DNA of 59,910 bases from an uncultured Clostridia bacterium (GTDB lineage Bacteria; Bacillota_A; Clostridia; TANB77; CAG-508): positions 1 to 59,910 of the forward strand of contig CANQLP010000006.1 of NCBI GenBank assembly GCA_947624725.1. The letters run 5' to 3'. The notes beneath the pieces are model-generated. The model was not told where the DNA came from. It worked only from the letters and a program-made list of their open reading frames with translations, and did not search any database. Position numbers and translations under genes: made by a program. Every line of letters starts with the position of its first letter. The first letter of the stretch is position 1. Below are positions 36,711 through 48,234 of the stretch, piece after piece.

Positions 36711-36829
36711 TCAAACAAGAATTAGTATATCGCTAGGCGCGTGAGTTCAAATATCAATGAGGTGTACTTGAGTACATTGAATTGATTTTGAACGAACAGT
36801 AACGACGCGAGATGCTGATTATTGTTTGA
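36711..36829. repeat. long hairpin repeat with family-A ends in reverse order
   Basis: Arms TCAAACAAGAATTAGTATAT... and ...GATGCTGATTATTGTTTGA pair with a few wobbles. The AAGAATTAGTATAT and ATGCTGATTATT ends are those of family A, inverted. The core (GTGAGTTCAAATATCAAT...ATTGATTTTGAAC) is itself palindromic and differs. It is between thrS and rpiB. Confidence 0.7.
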
Positions 36830-36848
36830 GCTAAGAGGAGGTATAAAA

Positions 36849-37298
36849 ATGATAGTAATTGGTTCAGACCACGGAGGTTACAAATTAAAGGAAGAAATTA
36901 AGAGATATTTGGATGAAAAGGAAATAAAATATGAAGATAAGGGATGCTTTTCAGAAGAAAGCGTAGATTATCCAAATATTGCAAAAGCAGTTGCAAAAGA
37001 AGTTTCAGCTAAAAAAGCAGATATAGGAATATTAATTTGCAGATCAGGAATAGGAATGTCAATATGTGCAAATAAATTTAAAGGAGTTAGATGTGCACCA
37101 TGCTATAAGGAAGAAACAGCGAAGTTTGCTAGAATGCACAATAATGCAAATATGTTAGCACTTGGGGCTGATTATATAACAGTAAATGAGGCAATTTGCA
37201 TTTTAAGAATGTTTTTAGCAACTCCATTTGAAGGTGGAAGACATGAGGCTAGGGTAAACTTGATTTCTGAAATTGAAAAGGAGAATTTCAAACAATAA
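36849..37298 (+). CDS. rpiB: ribose-5-phosphate isomerase B (149 aa)
   Basis: Interconverts ribose-5-P and ribulose-5-P. 'MIVIGSDHGGYKLKEEIKRYL' carries the substrate-binding Asp-His; 'GILICRSGIGMSICANK' matches the active-site Cys loop (usually CGTGIGMSI, here with Arg-Ser after Cys); 'ARMHNNANMLALGADY' is also conserved. The start is ATG 36849 behind AAGAGGAGG; the open frame upstream lies in the repeat arm. The Arg-Ser variant suggests a related sugar-phosphate isomerase (RpiB/LacAB family) cannot be excluded. Confidence 0.9.
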   Translation: MIVIGSDHGGYKLKEEIKRYLDEKEIKYEDKGCFSEESVDYPNIAKAVAKEVSAKKADIGILICRSGIGMSICANKFKGVRCAPCYKEETAKFARMHNNANMLALGADYITVNEAICILRMFLATPFEGGRHEARVNLISEIEKENFKQ

Positions 37299-37310
37299 TC
37301 AGCATACAAA

Positions 37311-37493
37311 TAGCAAAGTAAGCATAAATAATCATTCGTTCGCTTTGTCCTTGGTTTTCTCGTAGAAATTGTAATACTTTAAAACGAGCCTCTTTCGCGT
37401 CAAGCTGCGAACATCCCTCATTTCAAAGTATAACAATTTCTAACATCGAAAACACTCCAGCACTCCTCATTCTAATTTATGCTTACTTTGCTA
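37311..37493. repeat. nested long hairpin repeat, type D
   Basis: Outer perfect 19-bp arms TAGCAAAGTAAGCATAAAT / ATTTATGCTTACTTTGCTA and an inner pair TAGAAATTGTAATACTTT / AAAGTATAACAATTTCTA. It lies between rpiB and trpS; AATAATCAGCAT just upstream resembles a family-A end. Confidence 0.75.
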
Positions 37494-37565
37494 AATAGAA
37501 TACATGATAAACTTATGTTTAATTTTCAAAAACAAATTAACCCAAAAATAAAAGGAGATGAGATT

Positions 37566-38582
37566 TTGGAAAAGAAGAGAATTTTAACAGGAGACAGACC
37601 AACTGGTAGATTACATATTGGGCATTATTTTGGCTCTTTACAAAACAGAGTAAAAATGCAAAATGAAGGAATATATGACCCATATATTTTAATCGCAGAT
37701 GTTCAGGCATTGACAGATAATTTTAATAATCCGGAAAAAGTTAGAAAAAATGTAAGAGAAGTTGCGATGGATTATTTATCTGTTGGAATAGATCCAGAAA
37801 AAACAACAATATATATACAATCATTAGTTCCAGAAACTGCAGAACTTACAGTTTTTTATTCTAATTTAGTTACAATTGCAAGGCTAGAGAGAAATCCAAC
37901 AGTAAAAACTGAAATTGCACAGAAAAAGGAACTTTTTGGAGAAAGTGTAACTTATGGATTTTTAGGTTATCCAGTAAGTCAAGCAGCAGATATTACAGCA
38001 TTTGGAGGAGAACTTGTACCTGTTGGAGAAGACCAGCTTCCACTTATAGAGCAATGTCGTGAAATTGTAAGAAAATTTAATAGTATTTATGGAGAAGTTT
38101 TAAAAGAGCCAGAAGCAGTTTTATCCAATACAAAGAGGATAAAAGGACTAGATGGAAACGAAAAAATGGGAAAATCTTTAGGAAATGCAATTTATTTGTC
38201 TGATTCAGAAGAAGAAGTAAATAATAAAGTTATGAGTGCAGTAACTGATCCAAATAGAATAAAAAAAGATGATTTGGGAAATCCTGATATATGCATGGTA
38301 TATTATTATCATAAATTATTTAGTAAAGAAGATGAAATAAAAACAGTATGCAAAGAGTGTAAAGAAGGTAAAAGAGGTTGCGTTGCATGCAAAAAACAAC
38401 TTGCAAAAAATATAAATGAGATGTTAAATCCAATTAGAGAAAAGAGGAAATATTACGAGGAACATCCTGAAGTTGTAGATAAAATATTGAAAGATGGAAC
38501 TGCTAAAGCAAGAGAAGAAGCCAAAAAGACAATGAAAAAAGTTAAAAAAGCCATGATGTTAGATTATTTTGAGGAGAATTAA
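37566..38582 (+). CDS. trpS: tryptophanyl-tRNA synthetase (338 aa)
   Basis: Class I synthetase. HIGH-like 'GRLHIGHYFGSL' near residues 13-24, 'DVQALTDN', KMSKS-like 'EKMGKSLGNAI' near 200. A late Cys-rich insert 'CKECKEGKRGCVACKKQ' could bind zinc, a feature of some clostridial enzymes. A TTG start at 37566 was chosen because AAAGGAG lies 8 nt upstream and 'EKKRILTGDRPTG' begins as usual; an ATG at 37512 is the alternative. No T-box leader is visible; the repeat occupies that space. No extra-C sites. Confidence 0.95.
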   Translation: MEKKRILTGDRPTGRLHIGHYFGSLQNRVKMQNEGIYDPYILIADVQALTDNFNNPEKVRKNVREVAMDYLSVGIDPEKTTIYIQSLVPETAELTVFYSNLVTIARLERNPTVKTEIAQKKELFGESVTYGFLGYPVSQAADITAFGGELVPVGEDQLPLIEQCREIVRKFNSIYGEVLKEPEAVLSNTKRIKGLDGNEKMGKSLGNAIYLSDSEEEVNNKVMSAVTDPNRIKKDDLGNPDICMVYYYHKLFSKEDEIKTVCKECKEGKRGCVACKKQLAKNINEMLNPIREKRKYYEEHPEVVDKILKDGTAKAREEAKKTMKKVKKAMMLDYFEEN

Positions 38583-39867
<1,285 letters not shown>

Positions 39868-39868
<1 letters not shown>

Positions 39869-39910
39869 AAAAATATCTTTTAAGTTTGTAAACTTAAAAG
39901 ATATTTTTTT
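39868..39910 (+). terminator. rho-independent terminator
   Basis: AAAAAATATCTTTTAAGTTT-gta-AACTTAAAAGATATTTTTTT. Confidence 0.85.
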
Positions 39911-39943
39911 ATTAAAATACAATTCTGACCACTCAGTATAATG

Positions 39944-39960
39944 CAATTTTTTAAAAATTG
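39944..39960. promoter_or_regulatory. palindrome upstream of the fab cluster
   Basis: CAATTTTT-t-AAAAATTG, 8-bp perfect arms, about 45 bp before fabD next to an AT-rich promoter-like TAATATAATTATAAAAG. Could be an operator for the cluster. It does not match FapR, and no regulator gene is adjacent. Confidence 0.3.
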
Positions 39961-40005
39961 TAATATAATTATAAAAGTATTATAGTGTCGAAAGGAATAA
40001 GAAAG

Positions 40006-40975
40006 ATGAAAATTGCATTTTTATTCCCAGGTCAAGGTTCACAATATCCAGGCATGGGAAAAGATTTATATGAAAAATATCAAGAAGTAAGGAATATATA
40101 TGATAAAGTAAATGATTTACTAGGAATAGATGTAAAGAAGATATCATTTGAGGAATCAGAAGAGGTACTTTCTCAAACGAAAAATACACAAATTGCAATA
40201 CTTACAGAAAGTCTTGGAATATTAGAAGTTCTTAAAAATAAAGGAATTGATGCAGAAATCTCAGCAGGCTTAAGCCTCGGAGAATATACAGCACTTATTT
40301 ATTCTGGATTTATTTCATTAGAAGATGGAATAAAGATAGTTAGAAAAAGAGGAGAATTAATGCAAGAAAATATTCCAGAAGGTAAATGGCAAATGGCTGC
40401 AATACTTGGTATGGATGATGAAGAAGTAGAGAAGATTTGTAAATGCGTAAAATCAGGTTTTGTAGTTCCAGCAAATTATAACTGTCCTGGGCAAGTAGCA
40501 ATATCTGGTGAAGAAGTAGCTGTAAATGAAGCAATGGAAATGGCAAAGATGGCAGGAGCAAAGCGTACAGTTATACTTAAAACTAGTGGACCATTTCATA
40601 CGGTAAAACTTGAAAAAGCAGCAATGGCTTTGAAACAAGAATTAAATAAAATCCAAATAAATACAGATGTAAATAAAAAAGTAATAAAAAACATTGATGG
40701 AGAGGAATATAAAAAAGATGATGATATGAAAGATATATTATCTAAACATGTAATGAGTTCTGTAAGATTTAGTAAATCAATACAGACAATGTTAAATTTA
40801 GGAGTTGATACTTTTATAGAAATTGGACCTCGGAAAAACATTAACTAGTTTTGTAAAAAAAGTAAGTAGAGAGGTGCAAACATTAAATATATCAGATTGT
40901 GAAAGTTTAGAAAATGTAATAAGCATTTTGAATAAAGAAGTTAAGAATAGAAAGGAAGAAGAATATGAGAGATAA
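40006..40975 (+). CDS. fabD: malonyl-CoA:ACP transacylase, one C+GGA site (322 aa)
   Basis: Loads malonyl groups onto ACP. The start is ATG 40006 ('MKIAFLFPGQGSQYPGMG'). Nucleophile Ser in 'GLSLGEYTAL', His in 'GPFHTVKLEKAA'. The break at C40831 falls in 'FIEIGP-c-GGA'; skipping C gives 'GPGKTLTSFVKKV', the conserved end of the family, and extends to TAA 40975, overlapping fabG by 11 nt as expected in a coupled operon. First gene of the fatty-acid cluster. Confidence 0.94.
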
Positions 40976-41705
40976 TAAAGTAGCTTTTATAACAGGAGGA
41001 ACAACAGGGATTGGAAGAGAAATAGGATTGACACTTGCAAAAGAGGGCTTTGACTTAGCAATAAATTGCATAGATGAAGTAGAAAAACATGAAGATTTAA
41101 AGAGTGAAGTTGAAAGTCTTGGTGTTAAATGCTATTTTGCTAAAGGAGATGTATCTAAATTCGAAGATGCAGAAAATATGGTAAAAGGAGTAATTGAAGA
41201 ATACGGAAAAATTGATGTACTTGTTAATAATGCAGGTATTACAAGAGATAATCTTTTAATGAGAATGAAAAAAGAAGACTTTGAAGCAGTTATTAATGTA
41301 AATTTAGTAGGAACATTTAATGTAACTAAAAATGTAGTTCCATATATGGTAAAGAGAAGATATGGAAGAATCATAAGTTTAGCATCTGTTGTAGGAATTT
41401 CAGGTAATGCAGGACAATCAAATTATGCAGCATCAAAAGCTGGAATAATAGGATTTACAAAGAGCTTAGCAAAAGAACTTGGAAGTAGAAATATTTTAGT
41501 AAATGCCGTAGCACCGGGATACATACAAACAGCAATGACAGCTGTTTTGCCAGATAAGGTAAAAGAAGGAATAAAAGAACAGATTCCACTTGGGAAATTA
41601 GGAGAAGCAAAAGATGTTGCAAATCTTGTTAAGTTTTTTGCTTCAGATGATAGTTCATATATTACGGGGCAGGTTATTCATGTTGATGGTGGTATGCTAA
41701 TTTAA
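40965..41705 (+). CDS. fabG: 3-oxoacyl-ACP reductase (246 aa)
   Basis: NADPH-dependent reductase, SDR family. 'GGTTGIGREIGL' cofactor loop, 'NNAGITRDNLLMRM', catalytic Ser in 'LASVVGISGNAGQ', Tyr-Lys in 'NYAASKAG', 'VAPGYIQTAMT'. Overlaps the fabD end. No extra-C sites. Confidence 0.95.
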   Translation: MRDNKVAFITGGTTGIGREIGLTLAKEGFDLAINCIDEVEKHEDLKSEVESLGVKCYFAKGDVSKFEDAENMVKGVIEEYGKIDVLVNNAGITRDNLLMRMKKEDFEAVINVNLVGTFNVTKNVVPYMVKRRYGRIISLASVVGISGNAGQSNYAASKAGIIGFTKSLAKELGSRNILVNAVAPGYIQTAMTAVLPDKVKEGIKEQIPLGKLGEAKDVANLVKFFASDDSSYITGQVIHVDGGMLI

Positions 41706-41781
41706 TATAACTTGTTCTCTAAATCAGTAAATTGCTATTTTAATATGAAATATAACATAAAAAATAGAGAGGAGAAATAAA

Positions 41782-43020
41782 ATGAGTAGAGTTGTCATAA
41801 CAGGACTTGGGGCGATTACTCCAATTGGAAATACAGTAGATGAACTTTGGAGGGGAATAGAAGAAGGAAGATGTGGGATAGATGATATTACCTTATTTGA
41901 TACTTCAGATTCTAAAGTGAAGATTGCAGCAGAGGTCAAGAATTATAACCCAGATGATTATTTTGATAAAAAGACGGCAAGACATTTAGATAGATTTTGT
42001 CAGTTTGCCTTGATTGCAGCAAGAGAAGCAATGAAGGATAGTAAAATAGTTGTAGAGGAAGAAGATACTTCGCGTTTTGGAGTTATAATAAGTTCTGGAA
42101 TTGGTGGAATAAAAACTATTGAGGATAACATAGAAAGTATGCTTAATAAAGGAGCTAGTAGAATTTCTCCAATGTATATACCTATGGCAATTTCTAATAT
42201 GGCATCTGGCAATGTCTCAATTGAAATAGGTGCAAAGGGAGAAACATCTTGTATTGTTACAGCGTGTGCTAGTGGTACTCATGCAATTGGCGAAGGATAT
42301 AGATTAATTAAACATGGATATCAAGATATTGTAATGTGTGGAGGAACAGAAAGCTCTATAACAAGGTCATGTATAGCAGGATTTGCTAATATGAAGGCTT
42401 TATCGACAGTAGAGGATAAGACAAGGGCAAGTATTCCATTTGATAAAGAAAGAAGTGGATTTGTCATGGGAGAAGGAGCTGGAGTTCTTGTTCTTGAAGA
42501 ATATGAACACGCTAAAAAAAGAGGAGCAAAAATTTATGCAGAAGTTGTAGGGTATTCTGCAACATCTGACGCTTACCATATAACATCTCCATCTCCAGAA
42601 GGAGAAATGGGTGCTATTGCAATGAAAAATGCAATTAAGGAAGCAGGTATTAAGCCTGAACAAATTGATTATATAAATGCACATGGAACAGGAACTTCTC
42701 TAAATGATAAATTTGAAACAATAGTTATCAAAAAAGCTTTAGGAGAAGATGTTGCAAAAAATGTAATGATAAGTTCTACAAAAGGAAATACAGGACATTT
42801 ACTTGGTGCTGCAGGTGGAGTAGAAGCGATTATTACAATAAAAGCAATAGAAAATAGCTTTGTTCCACCAACAATTGGTTATAAAGTAAAAGATGAAGAA
42901 TGCGATTTAGATATAGTTCCAAATGAGGGAAGAAGAAAAGAAATAAAATATGCAATGTCAGATTCACTTGGATTTGGTGGTCATAATAGTGTAGTTATAT
43001 TAAAAAAATTTGAAGAGTAA
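41782..43020 (+). CDS. fabF: 3-oxoacyl-ACP synthase II (412 aa)
   Basis: Condensing enzyme for chain elongation. Cys nucleophile in 'VTACASGTHAIGEGYR', His in 'INAHGTGTSLNDKFE' and 'KGNTGHLLGAAGGVEA'. Typical length. AGAGAGGAG precedes the ATG. No extra-C sites despite many Gly codons. Confidence 0.96.
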   Translation: MSRVVITGLGAITPIGNTVDELWRGIEEGRCGIDDITLFDTSDSKVKIAAEVKNYNPDDYFDKKTARHLDRFCQFALIAAREAMKDSKIVVEEEDTSRFGVIISSGIGGIKTIEDNIESMLNKGASRISPMYIPMAISNMASGNVSIEIGAKGETSCIVTACASGTHAIGEGYRLIKHGYQDIVMCGGTESSITRSCIAGFANMKALSTVEDKTRASIPFDKERSGFVMGEGAGVLVLEEYEHAKKRGAKIYAEVVGYSATSDAYHITSPSPEGEMGAIAMKNAIKEAGIKPEQIDYINAHGTGTSLNDKFETIVIKKALGEDVAKNVMISSTKGNTGHLLGAAGGVEAIITIKAIENSFVPPTIGYKVKDEECDLDIVPNEGRRKEIKYAMSDSLGFGGHNSVVILKKFEE

Positions 43021-43050
43021 TGATTAAAAGAAAGGATGTGTTTAATACAT

Positions 43051-43503
43051 ATGGAATATTCAGAGATAAAGAAAATAATGAAAGATATGGAGGAATCAAA
43101 TTTAGCAGAACTTTCAATAGAGTTTCCAGATGGAACAAAAGTAAGTGTAAAAAATAAAGTAACAGAATTTGAAAATGTTCCTCAAAAAAGAGTAAGTTAT
43201 GAAAGTAGAGAAGTTGTAAAAGAAGTCACAGCTGATAATGAAAGAGAGATAAAAAAGCCTGAAGAAAATTTACAAGTTGTAACATCTCCAATGGTTGGAA
43301 CATTTTATTCAAAACCATCTCCAAATGCTGAAAACTATGTAGAGGTAGGTAAGAAGGTAAAAAAAGGAGACATTCTTTGTATAATTGAAGCAATGAAACT
43401 TATGAATGAAATAGAATCAGAATATGATGGAGAAATTGCAGAAATATTAGTAAAGGACGGAGAAATGGTAGACTTCGGAAAACCATTATTTAAAATAAAA
43501 TAG
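43051..43503 (+). CDS. accB: biotin carboxyl carrier protein of acetyl-CoA carboxylase (150 aa)
   Basis: Biotinyl Lys in 'IIEAMKLMNEIESEYDGE' near residue 115. Helical N-terminus, charged linker, then the barrel-shaped biotinyl domain ('VTSPMVGTFYSKPSPNAENYVEVGKKVKKGDILC'). The start was moved to ATG 43051 behind AAAGGATGTG. Co-directional with fabF and fabZ. Confidence 0.94.
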   Translation: MEYSEIKKIMKDMEESNLAELSIEFPDGTKVSVKNKVTEFENVPQKRVSYESREVVKEVTADNEREIKKPEENLQVVTSPMVGTFYSKPSPNAENYVEVGKKVKKGDILCIIEAMKLMNEIESEYDGEIAEILVKDGEMVDFGKPLFKIK

Positions 43504-43521
43504 GAAGGAACTATAAAAATT

Positions 43522-43944
43522 ATGTTGGATATTAATGAAATAATGAAAATTATACCTCAAAGAGCTCCATTTTTAATGATAGATAGAGTTGAGAATTATA
43601 CACCAGGGGAAAGTGCAGTAGCTTATAAAAATGTATGTATAAATGAATGGTATTTTGCAGGACATTTTCCAGGAATGCCAATTATGCCAGGAGTCTTAAT
43701 TGTTGAAGCATTGGCACAAACAGGTGCTGTTGCAATTCTTTCAAAAGAGGAAAATAAAGGGAAGAATGCATTATTTGGCGGAATAGATAAGCTTCGCTTC
43801 AAAAAGCAAGTAGTTCCAGGAGATGTATTAAAGCTTGAAGTAAAGATTATTAAACAGAAAGGACCAATAGGTGTAGGAGAAGCACTAGCTACTGTAAATG
43901 GAGAGGTTGCGGTTAAAGGCGAGCTTACTTTCGCAATAGTTTAA
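43522..43944 (+). CDS. fabZ: 3-hydroxyacyl-ACP dehydratase (140 aa)
   Basis: Hot-dog dehydratase. Catalytic His in '[30 protein letters not shown]', Glu in the same helix. Also '[11 protein letters not shown]'. 18 nt after accB. A family-A repeat follows directly. Confidence 0.95.
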   Translation: MLDINEIMKIIPQRAPFLMIDRVENYTPGESAVAYKNVCINEWYFAGHFPGMPIMPGVLIVEALAQTGAVAILSKEENKGKNALFGGIDKLRFKKQVVPGDVLKLEVKIIKQKGPIGVGEALATVNGEVAVKGELTFAIV

Positions 43945-44067
43945 TTCGGTCAATAATCATCATCTTGCTGTGTCAAACTGCGGTCAAATAACCCTCGGCA
44001 GGCACAAGCCTAGCCTCGGAACATTTGCCTTGTTTTCCTTGCAATATAATAATTCTTGACCGAATTA
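43942..44067. repeat. long hairpin repeat, family A, copy 2, inside the fab cluster
   Basis: Locus-specific arms TAATTCGGTCAATAAT / ATAATTCTTGACCGAATTA around the family-A core (CATCATCTTGCTGTG...CCTTGCAATATAATAATT). It lies within a co-directional operon, starting at the fabZ stop codon, with the accC ribosome-binding site ~60 nt downstream. Confidence 0.75.
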
Positions 44068-44129
44068 TTAAAGTAGAAGTAAAAATCAGCATCATACAAA
44101 TTGAGATTAAGTCGGAAAGGAGTAGAAAC

Positions 44130-45477
44130 ATGAAAAAAATTCTGATTGCAAATCGTGGAGAAATTGCTGTTAGAATAATAAGAGCATGTAAAGAAATGAA
44201 TATAAAAACTGTTGCAGTATATTCTGTTGCAGATAAAGATTCTATGCATACAAGACTTGCAGATGAAGCAATTTGCATTGGTCCAGCAGAGGCAAGAAAA
44301 AGTTATTTGAATATAAAAAACATCATAGAAGCTGCAAATGTAACACATGCCGATAGTATACATCCAGGATTTGGCTTTTTATCTGAAAATAGTAAATTTG
44401 CAAAAATTTGTGAAGAATCAAATATAAAATTTATAGGACCAAGCTATAAAGTAATAGAGAGTATGGGAAATAAATCAAATAGTAAAGAGACTATGAAAAA
44501 AGCAGGAATCCCAGTAATTCCAGGATCTAACGGAGCATTAAAAAATTTGGAAGAAGCAAAACATATAGCAAAGGAAATAGGATATCCTGTTTTATTAAAG
44601 GCATCAAGTGGTGGTGGAGGAAAAGGAATTAGGATTGTAAATGAGGAAAAGGATTTAGAAGAAAACTATAATCTAGTAAAGGAAGAAGCAAGATTATCTT
44701 TTTCAGATGACGAGATTTACATGGAAAAATTCATAAAGAATCCTCGCCATATCGAAGTTCAAATTTTAGCAGATGAACACGGAAATATAGTTTATCTTGG
44801 AGAAAGAGATTGTACTATTCAAAGGAGAAATCAAAAAATAATTGAAGAGACGCCATCAAGTGTTATAGATAATAGATTAAGAAGTAAAATATGTGAAACT
44901 GCAGTAAAGGTTGCTAAAACTGCAGGATATACAAGTGCTGGTACAGTAGAATTTTTGCTTGATGAGAATAAGAATTTTTATTTTATGGAAATGAATACAA
45001 GAATCCAAGTAGAGCATCCGATAACAGAAGAAAATACAGGAATTGATTTAATAAAGGCACAAATTAGAATAGCAGCAGGAGAAAATTTAGACATTAAACA
45101 AAATAAAATAATCATTGCAGGACATTCAATAGAATGTAGAATAAATGCAGAAAATCCAAACAAGAATTTTAGACCAAGTCCACGGTAAAATCACAGGTTT
45201 AAATTTACCTGGAGGAAATGGAATAAGGATTGATACAGCAATATATGAAGGATATGAAATTCCTCCGACTTATGATTCTATGATTGCAAAGATTATAGCA
45301 CATGGAGCAAGCAGAGGAGAAGCAATTGCAAAAATGAAAAGAGCATTAGAGGAGCTTGTAATAGATGGAGTTGAGACAAATACAGATTTCCTTCTTAAAA
45401 TTATTACAAACTATGATTTTATCAGAGGAAATTATGATACCTCATTTGTGGAGAAAGAAATTCTAGGAGATGACTAA
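44130..45477 (+). CDS. accC: acetyl-CoA carboxylase biotin carboxylase, one C+GGT site (448 aa)
   Basis: ATP-grasp enzyme carboxylating biotin. The start is ATG 44130 behind GGAAAGGAG ('MKKILIANRGEIAVRIIRACKEM'). 'KASSGGGGKGIRIV' is the ATP lid, 'ERDCTIQRRNQK', 'MEMNTRIQVEHPITEE' catalytic. The break at C45183 lies in 'NFRPSP-c-GGT'; skipping C gives 'RPSPGKITGLNLPGGNGIRID', the conserved end. Ends 3 nt before accD. Confidence 0.95.
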
Positions 45478-45480
45478 AAT

Positions 45481-46332
45481 ATGATAGTAGATAAAATAAA
45501 AAAGAGAGAAGACAAAAGTGTAAGGATTCAAAATCATGAAGTGGACATTAAAGCTGGTAAATGGGTAAAATGTGAAAAATGCAAAGAAATCATGTATAAA
45601 GAAGCAGTAATTGAAAATTTTAGTGTATGCCCAAATTGTGGTTATCATTTTAGATTATCTAGTAGAAGAAGAGTTATGCAAATTGCAGATGAAGGAACAT
45701 TCAAGGAATTTAACTTAAAAATTGATACAGTAAATCCGTTAAAAATGGAAGAATATACAAAGAAGATGAATACTTTAAGAGAAAAAACAGGAATAGAGGA
45801 AGCAGTAAAGTGTGGTACATGTGAAATTAACGGAGAAAAAGCTGTTCTATGTGTAATGGATGGAAATTTCCTAATGGGAAGTATGGGAACAGTTGTAGGA
45901 GAAAAAATCACATATTCGGTAGAGAAAGCAATTAAATTAAAACTTCCGATTATAATATTTAGTGTATCTGGTGGTGCCAGAATGCAAGAGGGGATAATGT
46001 CTTTAATGCAAATGGCCAAAACCGCAAGTAGCATTTCAAAATTGGATGAAGCAGGACTTTTATTTATATCTGTTTTAACAGATCCAACATATGGTGGAGT
46101 TACTGCTTCTTTTGCAAGCCTTGGAGATATAATACTTGCAGAACCAGGAGCTATGATAGGATTTGCAGGACCTAGGGTAATTGAACAAACGATAGGGCAA
46201 GAGTTACCAGAAGGCTTCCAAACAGCAGAATTTTTGCTAGAGCATGGATTTGTAGATAAAATAGTTGAAAGAAAAGACATGAAGGAAATGTTATATAAAT
46301 TACTAGTAATGCACAAGGAGAGTGAGAAATAA
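45481..46332 (+). CDS. accD: acetyl-CoA carboxylase carboxyltransferase beta (283 aa)
   Basis: Zinc ribbon 'CEKCKEIMYKEAVIENFSVCPNCGYH' at about residues 24-47 (two CxxC), then the crotonase-like carboxyltransferase core 'SVSGGARMQEGIMSLMQMAKTASSI', 'DPTYGGVTASFASLGDIILAEPGAMIGFAGPRVIEQT'. Its stop is directly followed by the accA ATG, as expected for an equimolar complex. No extra-C sites. Confidence 0.96.
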   Translation: MIVDKIKKREDKSVRIQNHEVDIKAGKWVKCEKCKEIMYKEAVIENFSVCPNCGYHFRLSSRRRVMQIADEGTFKEFNLKIDTVNPLKMEEYTKKMNTLREKTGIEEAVKCGTCEINGEKAVLCVMDGNFLMGSMGTVVGEKITYSVEKAIKLKLPIIIFSVSGGARMQEGIMSLMQMAKTASSISKLDEAGLLFISVLTDPTYGGVTASFASLGDIILAEPGAMIGFAGPRVIEQTIGQELPEGFQTAEFLLEHGFVDKIVERKDMKEMLYKLLVMHKESEK

Positions 46333-47143
46333 ATGCCAAAAAAGATGACTGCATGGGATAGAGTAGAAATTGTAAGAGCACAGGATAGACCAACAGCATT
46401 AGATTATATTGATAATATTTTTGATGAATTTTTAGAACTACATGGAGATAGGAATTTAAAAGATGATAAGGCAATAGTATGTGGACTTGCAAGATTAAAT
46501 CGGAGAAACTTTTACAGTAATTGCTGAGCAAAAGGGAAGAAACACAAAAGAAAATATAGAAAGAAATTTTGGTATGCCAAATCCTGAAAGTTACAGAAAA
46601 TCATTAAGATTTATGAAACAAGCGGAAAAATTTCATAGAACTATAATAACATTTATAGATACAAAGGGTGCATATCCAGGAATTGAAGCAGAAGAAAGAG
46701 GACAAGGAGAAGCAATTGCGAGAAATTTACTTGAAATGTCGAGGATAAAATGCCCAATAATTGCTTTTGTCATAGGAGAAGGATCAAGTGGTGGAGCACT
46801 TGCCTTAGGAGTTGCAGATAAGATTGTAATGCTTGAAAATGCTGTTTATTCGATACTTTCACCAGAAGGATATGCAAGTATTCTTTGGAAGGATTCTTCA
46901 AGAGCAAAAGAAGCGGCAGAAGTTATGAAGATGACAGCAAAGGATTTATATAATTTTAAAGTAATAGATAAAATTATAAAAGAGCCAGAAGGAGGAGCAC
47001 AAAGGGATTTAATTAGTGTATCAGAAAGCATAAAGAAGGAAATTTTAAAAACGAATAAAGAACTTAAAAGTTTTTCAATAAAAGAACTTGTGAACTTAAG
47101 ATATGAAAAATTTAGAAATATGGGAGAATATATAGGAGGTTAA
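46333..47143 (+). CDS. accA: acetyl-CoA carboxylase carboxyltransferase alpha, one C+GGA site (269 aa)
   Basis: Partner of AccD. '[21 protein letters not shown]', '[26 protein letters not shown]', '[16 protein letters not shown]'. The break at C46501 lies in 'LARLN-c-GGA'; skipping C gives '[22 protein letters not shown]', matching the family. Somewhat short at the N-terminus, as in many clostridial AccA. Without reading across the break, the carboxylase would lack its alpha subunit. Confidence 0.95.
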
Positions 47144-47147
47144 GTGT

Positions 47148-47921
47148 ATGTTATTAGAGAATAAAAAAATATTAATAATGGGAATTAGAAATAAGTGGAG
47201 TATTGCATGGGGAGCAGCTCTTAAAGCTTCAGAAAATGGAGCAGAACTAATATTTACATATCAAGGAGAAGAAAATAAAGAAAAGGTAGAAAAGCTTTTA
47301 TCAGAACTTCCAAATTATAAAAAAGCCTATGCTTGTGATGCTTCAAGTGATAATGATATTGAAAGAGTATTTAAGGAAATAAAAAAAGACTTTGGAAAGA
47401 TAGATGGAATATTACATAGTATAGCCCATGCCAATACAGAAGATTTGAAAAATGACTTTATATATACTTCAAAAGATGGTTTTGCCCATGCAAATGATGT
47501 TAGTGCATATTCATTTATTGCAACTTCTAGAATTGCAAAAGAACTTGATTTATTAAGTGATGAAGCAAGTCTTGTATCTCTTACATATTATGGCTCAACC
47601 AAAGTTCTTCCTGGATACAATGTTATGGGAGTTGCAAAAGCAGCACTAGAATGTAGCATAAGATATTTAGCAGATAATTTAGGACCAGAAGGAATAAGAG
47701 TAAATGCGATTTCTGCAGGACCTATTAAAACTTTATCTGCAAAGGGAATAAAAGATTTTGGCTCTATTTTAGATGTAGTAGAAGAAAAAGCACCTTTAAG
47801 AAGAAATGTAACAATTGAAGAAGTAGGTAATGCTGTTGTATTTATGCTTTCAAATATGTCTAGAGCAGTTACAGGACAAATATTATATGCAGATAGTGGA
47901 TATAATATTATGGGATTATAA
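47148..47921 (+). CDS. fabI: NADH-dependent enoyl-ACP reductase (257 aa)
   Basis: Last step of each elongation cycle. FabI-type SDR: 'IMGIRNKWSIAWGAALKASENGAELIFTYQ', catalytic Tyr/Lys in 'TYYGSTKVLPGYNVMGVAKAALE', 'INAISAGPIKTLSAKGI'. Last gene of the cluster, 4 nt after accA. fabH, acpP and fabK are not in the window. No extra-C sites. Confidence 0.94.
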   Translation: MLLENKKILIMGIRNKWSIAWGAALKASENGAELIFTYQGEENKEKVEKLLSELPNYKKAYACDASSDNDIERVFKEIKKDFGKIDGILHSIAHANTEDLKNDFIYTSKDGFAHANDVSAYSFIATSRIAKELDLLSDEASLVSLTYYGSTKVLPGYNVMGVAKAALECSIRYLADNLGPEGIRVNAISAGPIKTLSAKGIKDFGSILDVVEEKAPLRRNVTIEEVGNAVVFMLSNMSRAVTGQILYADSGYNIMGL

Positions 47922-47935
47922 AATATAAAGCAAAC

Positions 47936-47967
47936 AAAAAAAGCTCTTTTAAAAGAGAGCTTTTTTG
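47936..47967. terminator. bidirectional terminator of the fab cluster and rpsT
   Basis: AAAAAAAGCTCTTTT-aaa-AGAGAGCTTTTTT between convergent genes. Confidence 0.85.
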
Positions 47968-48234
47968 TTATGCTTTTATTGCATTTAATTTTTTTGCTAA
48001 ACTAGATTTTTTTCTAGCTGCTGTATTTTTAACTATAACGCCTTTTGTACAAGCTTGGTCAATTCTCTTTGTAGCTTCTACAAAAAGAGCTTCAGCTTGA
48101 GCCTTATCGCCAGCCTCTATTGCATTTTCAAACTTTTTAACAGCTGTTTTATAGTTAGATTTAATCATATTATTTTGTAATGTTTTTTTCTCTATTATTC
48201 TTGTTCTTTTTATAGCTGATTTAATGTTTGGCAT
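47968..48234 (-). CDS. rpsT: 30S ribosomal protein S20 (88 aa)
   Basis: '[35 protein letters not shown]' with later '[31 protein letters not shown]' is a standard S20. AGGAGGTGCACC precedes the ATG on the minus strand. Monocistronic. Confidence 0.97.
   Translation of the reverse strand: MPNIKSAIKRTRIIEKKTLQNNMIKSNYKTAVKKFENAIEAGDKAQAEALFVEATKRIDQACTKGVIVKNTAARKKSSLAKKLNAIKA

Noticed and set aside
39940..40005. FapR or FabT operator before fabD
   Set aside because: The palindrome CAATTTTT-t-AAAAATTG matches neither known operator and is the kind of sequence expected in AT-rich DNA.
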